From Clostridiaceae bacterium (GTDB lineage Bacteria; Bacillota; Clostridia; DSM-8532), in NCBI GenBank assembly GCA_012727625.1, contig JAAYGP010000227.1, positions 1 through 21,588 of the forward strand: a stretch of 21,588 nt of DNA. Reading direction: 5' to 3'. Both the position numbers and the translations under genes were made by a program. Positions 14,258 through 21,588 of this stretch are shown in pieces. How positions within the stretch are numbered: position 1 is the stretch's first letter; the number at the start of each line of letters is the position of its first letter. The notes under the pieces are model-generated. The model saw nothing but the letters and a program-made list of their open reading frames with translations, ran no database searches and was not told the DNA's origin.

Positions 14258-14851
14258 CTAATATGCTTCAACAAATACTTCAAAATGCGCTCGGGGATGA
14301 ATACATGCGGGGCATATTTCCGGTGCTTCAAAGCCTTCATGAACATAGCCGCAATTGCCGCATTTCCATAAAATTTTATCATCCTTTTTAAATACTTTAT
14401 TATTGGCTATATTCTCAGCCAGCTTATTATATCTAATCTCATGCCTTTCCTCGGCTGATGCAATCCTGCGAAATGCCTCTGCGATCTCGGGAAATCCTTC
14501 TTCATCGGCAACCTGCGCAAACTTCGGATAAAGATCATGCCATTCTTCATGCTCTCCACTTGCTGCTGCTTTTAAGTTGTCAAGTGTGTTGCCCTTTGCA
14601 ACCGGGAATCCGCCTGTAATATCAATCATGGCAGGCAATTCGTCTCCAAGCCCTTCCAGAAGGAAATTGTAGAATCTTTTGGCATGTTCCTTTTCATTAT
14701 CGGCTGTCTCGATAAAAATGTTCCTGATTTGCTTGTAACCTTCCTTGTCAGCTACGGAAGCATAGAAGGTGTACCTGTTTCTCGCCTGGGATTCCCCTGC
14801 AAAAGATTGCATTAAGTTTACTGCTGTTCTTGTACCTTTTAATGATTTCAT
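14258..14851 (-). CDS. Rubrerythrin
   Basis: Rubrerythrin (197 aa) is a cytosolic peroxidase of anaerobes that reduces hydrogen peroxide at a non-haem diiron site. The four-helix ferritin-like domain has the ligand motifs FAGESQARNRY, ETADNEKEHAKRF, SGEHEEWHDLYP and SAEERHEIRY. The C-terminal rubredoxin-like domain has WKCGNCGYVHEG and CPAC, the four Cys that bind iron. Length is typical. The frame reaches a TTG at 14857, but the ATG at 14849-14851 is correctly spaced after GGAGG. It is the main sign of an anaerobic host; PerR-type control is common for such genes, but no clear PerR box was seen. Confidence 0.95.
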   Translation of the reverse strand: MKSLKGTRTAVNLMQSFAGESQARNRYTFYASVADKEGYKQIRNIFIETADNEKEHAKRFYNFLLEGLGDELPAMIDITGGFPVAKGNTLDNLKAAASGEHEEWHDLYPKFAQVADEEGFPEIAEAFRRIASAEERHEIRYNKLAENIANNKVFKKDDKILWKCGNCGYVHEGFEAPEICPACIHPRAHFEVFVEAY

Positions 14852-14945
14852 AATCAAACCTCCATTGTGATATTTTTTATTTCAGCCACTTAATAAGCCG
14901 TTTTGTACTTAAGCTATAATACTTTGCAAACCAGCATAATAACGC

Positions 14946-15578
14946 TTATATATTATCACCCATTACATACGGCATCAAAACCTCCGCCACCTTTTGATAG
15001 CCGCGTATGGTAAGATGAAGGCCCTCCACCGTATAATCCAGATGGATATTCCCCTCTTCATTTACAAGGTGACTGAATACGTCTATATAAGTTATACCCT
15101 TTTCGTCGGCCATTAATCTAAGTTTTTCATTAATACTGCAAATTTTCTCGTTATTTCTTGCCCTTAAATAATGTCTTTTAATTTTTTTATTTCTTTCGGA
15201 GTAAACCGGATAAATCGACTCAAGGTAGATTTTGGTTTCAGGGCAATTTTCCCGGATTCGCGTTATAATCTCCCATATGTTTCCGATAATATGCTGCTCC
15301 GACTTTTTCTCTGCAATATCATTTGTTCCAATTAAAATGAACACTTTCGAGGGAGACAATTCATAAACGCTTTCAGACAGCCTGTTTAGAACCCCGTCGG
15401 TAGTATCACTTCCAATGCCGCGGTTAATAACATATACGCCCGGAAAAAACTCATTCACTCTGAAAAATTCAGTAATTGAATCTCCCAAAAAAACAATTCC
15501 CCCAGGCCTTATATATTTGCTTAACTCAACAAAAGCGTTACCAACCTTTTTCTGATACAATTTTTTTATAGGGTTCAT
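14946..15578 (-). CDS. SGNH/GDSL-family hydrolase
   Basis: This 210-aa protein is a single SGNH esterase domain without a signal peptide. Block I is FLGDSITE (Ser34 nucleophile), block II is NRGIGSDTT (Gly), block III is IGTNDI (Asn86) and block V is VEGLHL with His188. In most relatives the residue three before this His is the catalytic Asp; here it is Glu185, with an Asp at 181. Its substrate is unknown; carbohydrate or lipid acetyl esters are common for the family. The ATG at 15576-15578 follows GGGAGG and lies 19 nt after the amidohydrolase stop, so the two are probably cotranscribed. Confidence 0.85.
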   Translation of the reverse strand: MNPIKKLYQKKVGNAFVELSKYIRPGGIVFLGDSITEFFRVNEFFPGVYVINRGIGSDTTDGVLNRLSESVYELSPSKVFILIGTNDIAEKKSEQHIIGNIWEIITRIRENCPETKIYLESIYPVYSERNKKIKRHYLRARNNEKICSINEKLRLMADEKGITYIDVFSHLVNEEGNIHLDYTVEGLHLTIRGYQKVAEVLMPYVMGDNI

Positions 15579-15597
15579 AAGAAACCTCCCGAGCCGT

Positions 15598-16797
15598 TCA
15601 GTCCTCTTCTCTTTGATATATAACTCTTCCGTTTATAATTGTCATATCCACTTTTGTCCTGTAATCAAGGGGATGCCCGCTGAAAATAACAATATCTGCA
15701 TCCTTTCCTGCTTTCAGGCTTCCTACTCTGTTTTCTATGCCACAGGCCTTTGCCGCGTTAATTGTTATTGACTTAAGCGCGTCAATCTCCAGCATTCCCT
15801 CTCTTACGGCAATCGCAGCGCATAAAAGCAGATATTGGTTCGGAACACATGGATGATCAGTCATTATCGCGACCGGAACTCCCGACTTTGCAAGAATTCC
15901 CGGTGCTTTTATATTCTGATTTCTAAGTTCTATTTTTGATCGGTCTGTAAGCATTGGGCCCAGTATTACCTTTGTATTATTTTCCTTTAAAATGTCTGCT
16001 ATAAGATAGCCTTCAGTGCAATGTTCTATGGTAAAATCAAGATTAAATTCCTTTGCAATTCGAATAGCTGTCAATATATCATCTGATCGGTGCGCATGGA
16101 TTTTAACGATTAGTTCCCTTTTTAATGCGGGGATAATGGATTCCAGTTTAATGTCATAATCAGGCTTTTCGTTTTCTTCCTTGTCCTTTCTGTAATCCTC
16201 CCAGGCTTCCATATACTCTTTTGCTTTGTAAAGCTGTTCTCTTAATATGGCCACCGTAGCCACACGCGTACTTGGCATGACATTTTTCCCGCGGTATACA
16301 GTTTTAGGGTTCTCACCAAGGGCTACTTTCAAAGCGCAAGGAGCTTTAAGTACCATCTCATCCACTGAGCGTCCGTAGGTCTTAAGCGCTGCAAACTGAC
16401 CACAGATCACATTGCTGCTTCCAGGACCACTTACTACGGTTGTAACTCCCCATTGCCTGGCCTCTTCGAAAGAGCGATCATTATGGTATATTCCGTCAAT
16501 TGCTCTTAAGTGTGGTGTTACCGGATCTGTCATTTCATTTACGTCATCACCTTCAAAACCAACCGCATCCTCCATTATGCCTATATGAGAATGGGCATCA
16601 ACAAGACCGGGCATTACATATCTTCCATTTGCGTCTATCACATCCTGTTGCGCGGGACATTTTTCCATAGACCCTATTTCTTTTATCCTGCCGTTTTCTA
16701 TGAATATATACCCATTTTCATAAGAAATTACCGACTTTTTTTTATTATTTTTCCTTGTGTCCTCCATAGTTAAAATTTTTCCGTTGATTATAAGCAT
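15598..16797 (-). CDS. Metal-dependent amidohydrolase (imidazolonepropionase-like)
   Basis: This 399-aa TIM-barrel hydrolase has the family metal ligands in order: H69/H71 (GLVDAHSH), K157 (CALKVALGEN), H234/H236 (VKIHAHRSDD), H259 (FTIEHC) and D314 (IMTDHP). The C-terminal composite domain (AGKDADIVIFSGHPLDYRTK, VIINGRV-like end) is also typical. It should hydrolyse a C-N bond in a small cyclic or peptide-like substrate in the cytosol; the exact substrate cannot be told. The ATG at 16795-16797 is only 4 nt from GGAGG, a little tight. It is the first gene of a pair with the SGNH hydrolase. The promoter at 17011-17038 would leave a leader of about 205 nt. Confidence 0.85.
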   Translation of the reverse strand: MLIINGKILTMEDTRKNNKKKSVISYENGYIFIENGRIKEIGSMEKCPAQQDVIDANGRYVMPGLVDAHSHIGIMEDAVGFEGDDVNEMTDPVTPHLRAIDGIYHNDRSFEEARQWGVTTVVSGPGSSNVICGQFAALKTYGRSVDEMVLKAPCALKVALGENPKTVYRGKNVMPSTRVATVAILREQLYKAKEYMEAWEDYRKDKEENEKPDYDIKLESIIPALKRELIVKIHAHRSDDILTAIRIAKEFNLDFTIEHCTEGYLIADILKENNTKVILGPMLTDRSKIELRNQNIKAPGILAKSGVPVAIMTDHPCVPNQYLLLCAAIAVREGMLEIDALKSITINAAKACGIENRVGSLKAGKDADIVIFSGHPLDYRTKVDMTIINGRVIYQREED

Positions 16798-17010
16798 ATG
16801 ACCTCCTGAATTATGTATAAATTTTTAAATACCTTAATATCCATAATATTCATAATACCCCATTTTTATTATGAGGTTTCTTTATATAAACCAGGACTTA
16901 TGATTATTGGATATACATACCTTTTAATGGTATCTTTGCTTTTTGGGGGAATGAATATAAACGGTTATATTCACTTTCAGTGTTGCTTTTTTACGCTTGT
17001 CATGAGAATT

Positions 17011-17038
17011 ATTATAACACAGAACGACAAAGCTACAA
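17011..17038 (-). promoter_or_regulatory. Promoter upstream of the amidohydrolase, twin of the tsaE promoter
   Basis: On the minus strand TTGTAG (17033-17038) and TATAAT (17011-17016) are spaced by 16 nt. The sequence, spacer included, matches the tsaE promoter at 24 of 28 positions. The rest of the gap (16798-17155) shows no gene. Confidence 0.6.
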
Positions 17039-17155
17039 GTAGCCAATATCATAAGAGCAGAGTTCCCTCTTGGGGTAACTGCGTGTTTTAGTCCTTGGAA
17101 CGCGAAAAACTTAATCAAGCGTTAGCAATTTATTCTGGAAAGATCACTCCAATGT

Positions 17156-17184
17156 AAAAAAGATGGCCTGACAGACCATCTTTT
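17156..17184 (-). terminator. Intrinsic terminator of lon
   Basis: On the minus strand AAAAGATGG and CCATCTTTT form a 9-bp stem with a 9-nt loop and run into a T6 tract (17156-17161). It begins about 20 nt after the lon stop codon, the usual position. Confidence 0.85.
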
Positions 17185-17203
17185 GAATTACCCTGCAAAA
17201 TGT

Positions 17204-19642
17204 TTAATTTTCCAGTGTTGTTGCCGCCTCATCTTTGGCGTTTTTAACCGCAATCAACGGATCACTCTTTTCGCTTTCACAAAGCTTTTTCTTATCCGGT
17301 TCCGGGAATCGCACCAGCGCAGCTTTCATTACCTGATCCATTGATGAAACAGTTATAAGCTTAATCTTCTCGCGGACATTTTCCGGAATTTCATCAATAT
17401 CCTTTTTGTTTTCAGCAGGCAGAAGAACAGTATCAATACCGGCTCTGTGGGCCGCAAGAACCTTTTCCTTCAATCCGCCTATCGGCAGCACTCTGCCTCT
17501 TAATGTTATTTCACCCGTCATTGCAACATTTTTTCTTACAGGTATTTTAGTCAATGCTGAAATCATTGCCACTGCCAGGGTTATTCCTGCGGAAGGACCA
17601 TCCTTTGGTATAGCTCCTTCAGGAACATGAATATGCATATCATATCTTTTATGAAAATCCCTTTCAATTCCTATTAACTCAGCTATTGATCGTACATAGC
17701 TCCTGGCTATTCTGGCGGACTCTTTCATTACATCCCCAAGCTGGCCCGTAAGTTCAAGCTGACCATCGCCGGGCATAAGGTTGACCTCAATGGATAAAGT
17801 ATCTCCGCCAACAGGTGTCCATGCAAGCCCCCGGGCTATTCCAATCTCATCCCTCTCATTTGCCTTGTCGTAAAGATATATCTTCGCTCCAAGATAATTT
17901 TCAAGGTTGTTCCGGGTAACTCTTACGGATTTTTTCTGTCCTGAAACTATGGTTTTTGCAGCTTTACGACACACTTCCGATATTTTTCGCTCTAAATTTC
18001 TGACCCCGGCTTCCCTTGTGTAATAATTTATAATGTCTCTTACCGCCGCTTCATCAAAACGAAGTTGACTTTTCTTCAGACCGTGGTTTTCAATTTGTTT
18101 TGGGATAAGATGCCGCAGTGCAATCTGCACTTTCTCCTCCTCCACATAACCTGAAATATCAATAATTTCCATTCTGTCAAGGAGAGGGCGGGGAATGGCA
18201 TCCTTATAATTTGCAGTTGTTAAAAACATAACAGCTGAGAGATCAAAAGGTATTTCAAGGTAATGATCCCTGAATTCCTTGTTCTGTTCCCCATCCAAAA
18301 CCTCAAGCATTGCGGAGGTCGGATCTCCCCTGAAATCATGGGACATTTTGTCTGTTTCATCCAGAAGAATCAGTGGGTTCTTCGAGCCTGCCTGCTTTAA
18401 CGCATTAATAATTCTTCCCGGCATAGCACCCACATAAGTTCGTCTGTGACCCCTGATTTCAGCTTCATCCCTGACTCCGCCCAACGACATCCGGACATAG
18501 TTCCTGTTTAATGCTTTTGCTATTGACCGGGCAATGGAAGTCTTGCCAACCCCGGGAGGTCCAACCAGACAGATAATCGGGCCTTGAAGGCTGTTTTTCA
18601 GCTTTCGTATTGCAAGATATTCAATCATGCGCTCTTTTACCTTGTTAAGCCCGTAATGATCCTTATTCAGTACTTTTTCAGCATTTTCCAGATCCAGGTT
18701 CTCTTCAGTTTTTGTATTCCACGGTAATTCCAGAATACAATCGAGATAAGTTCTTATAACGGAACTTTCCGCAGATGAAGAATACATTTTGGAAAGCCTG
18801 TCCACTTCCTTTAAAGCTTTTTCCTTTGCGTATTCAGGAAGCCCGGCCTTTTCGATCTTTTCACGGTACTCTTCTATTTCATCACTAAACTGGCTGCCTT
18901 CCCCCAATTCGTTCTGAATAACCTTAAGCTGTTCCCTGAGATAATATTCTTTTTGGTTTTTATCTATCTTCTGGCGAACCTTTATGTTTATATTCTGCTC
19001 CACCTCAAGAATTTCTATCTCCTTAACCAGCATGTCCAATAATTTTTCAAGACGTTTCTTAGGTGAAAACTCGCTCAGGATACGTTGCTTTTGCTCCAGT
19101 TTTAAAACCATATTGGCAGCAATAACATCAGAAAGCCTTGCATAATCCTCCAGTGCCGAAACTGTGAAGTTTGTGTCCTGGGATATGCGGTTTGTAAGCT
19201 TCGCATATTTTTCAAAATGACCTACAACCTGCCTGAGCAAAGCCTCTATTTCAGGCTTTCTGGGCAAAACTTTCGGACGGCGGGCCTTTTTAAGCGCGAC
19301 CACCTGATAATATGGCTCTTCCGACAAATATTCAACTACAACAGCTCTTTCCACACCCTCCACAAGCACACGGATTGTATCGCCGGGAAGTCTTAAAAGC
19401 TGTTTAATTCTTGATATCGTACCTACCTTGTAAATATTCTCTTTCCCCGGATCCTCCATTTCAGGATCCTTCTGTGCAACAAGGAATATAAGCTGATTAT
19501 TCATCATAGCTTCTTCCAGAGCCTTTACAGACTTCACGCGGCCAACATCAAAGTGAAGAATCATATGTGGAAACACAACTAAACCCCTGAGTGGTAATAG
19601 CGGTAATACCAGCTGTTCTTGTCTTTCCTTTTTCTGTGTCAT
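17204..19642 (-). CDS. lon: ATP-dependent protease LonA
   Basis: LonA (812 aa) is a cytosolic hexameric AAA+ serine protease for misfolded and regulatory proteins. It has an N-terminal substrate-binding LON domain (LPLLPLRGLVVFPHMILHFD), a coiled-coil linker and the AAA+ module. Walker A is GPPGVGKTS (361-369) and Walker B is LILLDETDK (424-432). The protease domain carries the catalytic Ser684 in PKDGPSAG and Lys727 in GGLKEKV. Length is full. The frame reaches a TTG at 19651, but the ATG at 19640-19642 fits the AAAGGA site better. A terminator follows directly. A -10-like TATAAT lies at 19758-19763; no CIRCE or CtsR site was evident. Confidence 0.97.
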   Translation of the reverse strand: MTQKKERQEQLVLPLLPLRGLVVFPHMILHFDVGRVKSVKALEEAMMNNQLIFLVAQKDPEMEDPGKENIYKVGTISRIKQLLRLPGDTIRVLVEGVERAVVVEYLSEEPYYQVVALKKARRPKVLPRKPEIEALLRQVVGHFEKYAKLTNRISQDTNFTVSALEDYARLSDVIAANMVLKLEQKQRILSEFSPKKRLEKLLDMLVKEIEILEVEQNINIKVRQKIDKNQKEYYLREQLKVIQNELGEGSQFSDEIEEYREKIEKAGLPEYAKEKALKEVDRLSKMYSSSAESSVIRTYLDCILELPWNTKTEENLDLENAEKVLNKDHYGLNKVKERMIEYLAIRKLKNSLQGPIICLVGPPGVGKTSIARSIAKALNRNYVRMSLGGVRDEAEIRGHRRTYVGAMPGRIINALKQAGSKNPLILLDETDKMSHDFRGDPTSAMLEVLDGEQNKEFRDHYLEIPFDLSAVMFLTTANYKDAIPRPLLDRMEIIDISGYVEEEKVQIALRHLIPKQIENHGLKKSQLRFDEAAVRDIINYYTREAGVRNLERKISEVCRKAAKTIVSGQKKSVRVTRNNLENYLGAKIYLYDKANERDEIGIARGLAWTPVGGDTLSIEVNLMPGDGQLELTGQLGDVMKESARIARSYVRSIAELIGIERDFHKRYDMHIHVPEGAIPKDGPSAGITLAVAMISALTKIPVRKNVAMTGEITLRGRVLPIGGLKEKVLAAHRAGIDTVLLPAENKKDIDEIPENVREKIKLITVSSMDQVMKAALVRFPEPDKKKLCESEKSDPLIAVKNAKDEAATTLEN

Positions 19643-19852
19643 GGTATTCAAATCCTTTCAATATGCCTTCCATATTGTTTTAATATAGATTAATAAAAAT
19701 GCCGTGTATACTTTTATTCATAGGCATTCCGCTTAAATTTACATAATAACACTGCTTATTATATTAGAAATAATTGAATAACTGAAAATAAAGCATAGCT
19801 ATTATGTAATAAAAGCATGGATATGTGCACACGGATTTGACAGCTCATTTAA

Positions 19853-19956
19853 GTGTTACTGTTCAGAGATTTTTTATTGTGATAAGGAAACTTTTAAGTA
19901 CAATGAGGCTGTTTCCGCTATTGCACAATATCAACGGCTTCTGAACAGCAGTGTTT
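19853..19956. repeat. Nested inverted-repeat element, copy A (degenerate)
   Basis: The outer arms GTGTTACTGTTCAGA (from 19853) and TCTGAACAG (from 19940) enclose inner arms. The inner left arm TATTGTGATAAGGAAAC (ending about 19890) is a decayed complement of the inner right arm at 19911-19932 (GTTTCCGCTATTGCACAAT plus ATC). The inner right arm is identical over 22 bp to that of copy B. The element is about 100 bp, has no coding capacity and lies between lon and tuf. Confidence 0.5.
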
Positions 19957-20169
19957 AATTAACTACGCTTTATATCATTCATCCCCTGTCAGCATTTACA
20001 CTTTTGCGAATTCGGTGGTTTAGCGCCGGGGTATTCTGATTAAGTTTAAAAATTAAATTTTATAAAATATTGGTTTAAACTCTTATTTGTTGCCCATTTA
20101 ATTATAACCCCGACTTTCTTTAATTTCAATGTTTTATTATGGGTATACATAAGTTGCCACGCCTTACGG

Positions 20170-20365
20170 TGTTACTGTTCGCACCCTAATTCAGTAACTT
20201 ACAGGTAAGATATTGTGCAATAACGGAAACAAGAGCTTCATTCCGCTAAAGTTTCCGCTATTGCACAATATCTTTATACAAAAACCTGTAAACAAGACCG
20301 TCATTGCTTAATATCCGGGGCAGCTTTGGCATAACCTGAATCAGGTCAGGGTGTGAACAGTAACA
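20170..20365. repeat. Nested inverted-repeat element, copy B (MITE-like)
   Basis: The outer arms at 20170-20187 (TGTTACTGTTCGCACCCT) and 20348-20365 are complementary at 17 of 18 positions. Between them TTACAGGT (20199-20206) pairs with ACCTGTAA (20284-20291), and the inner arms at 20207-20230 and 20251-20274 are complementary at 23 of 24 positions around a 20-nt loop. The short palindrome ACCTGAATCAGGT lies beside the right outer arm. At about 196 bp without genes it resembles a miniature inverted-repeat transposable element, but no target duplication or parent transposon was identified. Confidence 0.55.
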
Positions 20366-20402
20366 AAAATGTCTGTGCAAGCCTTTGTTTAAGTAAACAC
20401 AT

Positions 20403-20433
20403 AATAAAAGCCGGACATTTGGTGTCCGGCTTT
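20403..20433 (-). terminator. Intrinsic terminator of tuf
   Basis: On the minus strand AAAGCCGGACA and TGTCCGGCTTT form a perfect 11-bp stem with a 5-nt loop, followed by TTATTAT. It lies about 30 nt after the tuf stop codon. Confidence 0.9.
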
Positions 20434-20463
20434 CTGTAATTAATTCAATAATTTCAAAGGAAA

Positions 20464-21588
20464 TTACTTAATAACATTTGACACACGGCCTGCGCCTACT
20501 GTTCTTCCGCCTTCACGGATTGAGAAAGTCTGACCTTTTTCCAGAGCGATTGGTGTAATAAGGCTGATTGTCATAGTGATGTTATCGCCGGGCATAACCA
20601 TTTCAACGCCCTCCGGAAGCTTGATATTACCGGTAACGTCTGTTGTTCTGAAGAAGAACTGAGGTCTGTAACCATTAAAGAATGGAGTGTGTCTTCCGCC
20701 TTCTTCCTTTGTCAGAACGTATACTTCCGCTTCAAATTCCGTGTGCGGCGTAATGCTGCCGGGTTTGGCAAGAACCTGGCCTCTTTCAATTTCGTCTCTC
20801 TGGACACCTCTTAACAAGGCTCCTATATTGTCACCGGCAAAGGCCTGATCCAATATCTTTCTGAACATTTCAACGCCGGTTACAACAGTTTTTCTTGATT
20901 CATCGCTTAATCCAACGATTTCAACTTCGTCACCAACTTTAAGTGTTCCTCTTTCAACTCTGCCTGTGGCAACGGTTCCACGACCGGTTATTGTGAATAC
21001 GTCCTCAACTGACATCAGGAAAGGAAGATCCGTTGCGCGTTCAGGTGTTGGGATGTATGAGTCAACAGCATCCATCAAATCCATAATCGACTTGTAAACT
21101 TCAGCGCCCTGATCAGTTTCTGAAGCTTCCAGAGCTTCCAAAGCAGAGCCGCGAATAATCGGAATATCGTCTCCCGGGAAACCATATTCGCTTAACAATT
21201 CTCTTAATTCCATTTCAACCAGTTCTATTAATTCTTCATCATCAACCTGATCGCATTTGTTCAGGAAAACTACAATATAGTTAACACCAACCTGATGAGC
21301 CAGCAAAATATGCTCACGGGTTTGAGGCATTGGGCCGTCAGCAGCGGAAACAACCAGAATAGCGCCATCCATCTGAGCGGCACCGGTAATCATATTCTTA
21401 ACATAGTCGGCGTGACCCGGGCAGTCAACGTGTGCATAGTGACGATTAGCTGTTTCGTATTCTACGTGCGAAGTATTGATGGTGATACCTCTTTCCTTTT
21501 CTTCAGGAGCGTTGTCGATAGAGTCGAACGAACGCACTTCAGAGAAACCTTTTTTTCCTAAAACGGTGGTAATAGCAGCCGTTAAAGT
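20464..21588 (-). CDS. tuf: Elongation factor Tu, 5' end outside the window
   Basis: EF-Tu is the GTPase that delivers aminoacyl-tRNA to the ribosome. The visible 374 residues begin TLTAAITTVLGKKGFSEVRS, just after the P-loop. They include switch I RGITINTSHVEYET, G3 VDCPGHADY, G4 NKCD and the complete domains 2 and 3, ending GGRTVGAGRVSNVIK. About 26 N-terminal residues lie beyond 21588. Downstream is a strong terminator, so tuf ends its transcription unit and does not run on into rpsJ, about 17 kb away. Confidence 0.97.
   Translation of the reverse strand, partial: TLTAAITTVLGKKGFSEVRSFDSIDNAPEEKERGITINTSHVEYETANRHYAHVDCPGHADYVKNMITGAAQMDGAILVVSAADGPMPQTREHILLAHQVGVNYIVVFLNKCDQVDDEELIELVEMELRELLSEYGFPGDDIPIIRGSALEALEASETDQGAEVYKSIMDLMDAVDSYIPTPERATDLPFLMSVEDVFTITGRGTVATGRVERGTLKVGDEVEIVGLSDESRKTVVTGVEMFRKILDQAFAGDNIGALLRGVQRDEIERGQVLAKPGSITPHTEFEAEVYVLTKEEGGRHTPFFNGYRPQFFFRTTDVTGNIKLPEGVEMVMPGDNITMTISLITPIALEKGQTFSIREGGRTVGAGRVSNVIK

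Noticed and set aside
16813..17118. Small frames on both strands between the amidohydrolase and lon genes
   Set aside because: No ribosome binding site and low-complexity sequence; the promoter at 17011-17038 lies inside them.
19643..19852. Heat-shock operator (CIRCE or CtsR) before lon
   Set aside because: Neither the TTAGCACTC inverted repeat nor a CtsR heptad repeat could be found.
1..21588. CRISPR array, tRNA or rRNA genes
   Set aside because: No regularly spaced set of three or more long repeats, and no cloverleaf or rRNA signature was seen; the repeats present are pairs or inverted repeats.

Overview
The window looks like chromosomal DNA of a low-G+C, anaerobic, Gram-positive bacterium of the class Clostridia. 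Shine-Dalgarno sequences are strong (GGAGG) before nearly every gene. Promoters are of the TTGnnn / TATAAT type. There are rubrerythrin, lipoprotein and TcdE-like holin genes, and the ribosomal proteins are clearly Firmicute-like. A cellulolytic Acetivibrio/Ruminiclostridium-like host is a guess. Almost every intact gene is on the minus strand, so gene order below is read from high to low coordinates.

Region 1 (1-3486) is the start of the S10 ribosomal operon: rpsJ, rplC, rplD, rplW, rplB and the first 11 codons of rpsS. It is preceded by a near-consensus promoter (3458-3486) and a structured leader of about 340 nt. The leader carries an intrinsic terminator (3254-3297) well before rpsJ, so it looks like a transcription-attenuation leader. 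Region 2 (about 3487-6850) holds IS21-like end repeats, a truncated beta-propeller fragment, an O-antigen-ligase-type membrane protein whose gene carries a G+C-rich repeat-like in-frame insertion, a SemiSWEET/PQ-loop-like protein, and a LonB-like protease gene reduced to its two ends by a large internal deletion.

Region 3 (7132-8794) is the tsaE-tsaB-rimI operon (tRNA t6A synthesis and N-terminal acetylation), with overlapping genes and a clear promoter. Region 4 (8902-12490) has three apparently independent genes: an orphan phage-type holin, an orphan DUF3502-type ABC solute-binding lipoprotein and a patatin-like phospholipase. The best ribosome binding site of the patatin gene points to an ATT start. 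Region 5 (12491-14257) is a decayed zone with three broken genes and several strong inverted repeats.

Region 6 (14258-17038) holds rubrerythrin, an SGNH hydrolase and an amidohydrolase. Region 7 (17156-19642) is lon (LonA). The 820 nt between lon and tuf contain two copies of a nested inverted-repeat element that may be a MITE. The window ends in tuf (EF-Tu), cut at its 5' end. In many Firmicutes tuf lies next to rpsJ; here about 17 kb separates them. No complete insertion sequence, CRISPR array, tRNA or rRNA was seen. The observations most worth following are the S10 leader, the nested inverted-repeat pair, the LonB deletion scar, the twin promoters and the repeat insertion in the ligase gene.
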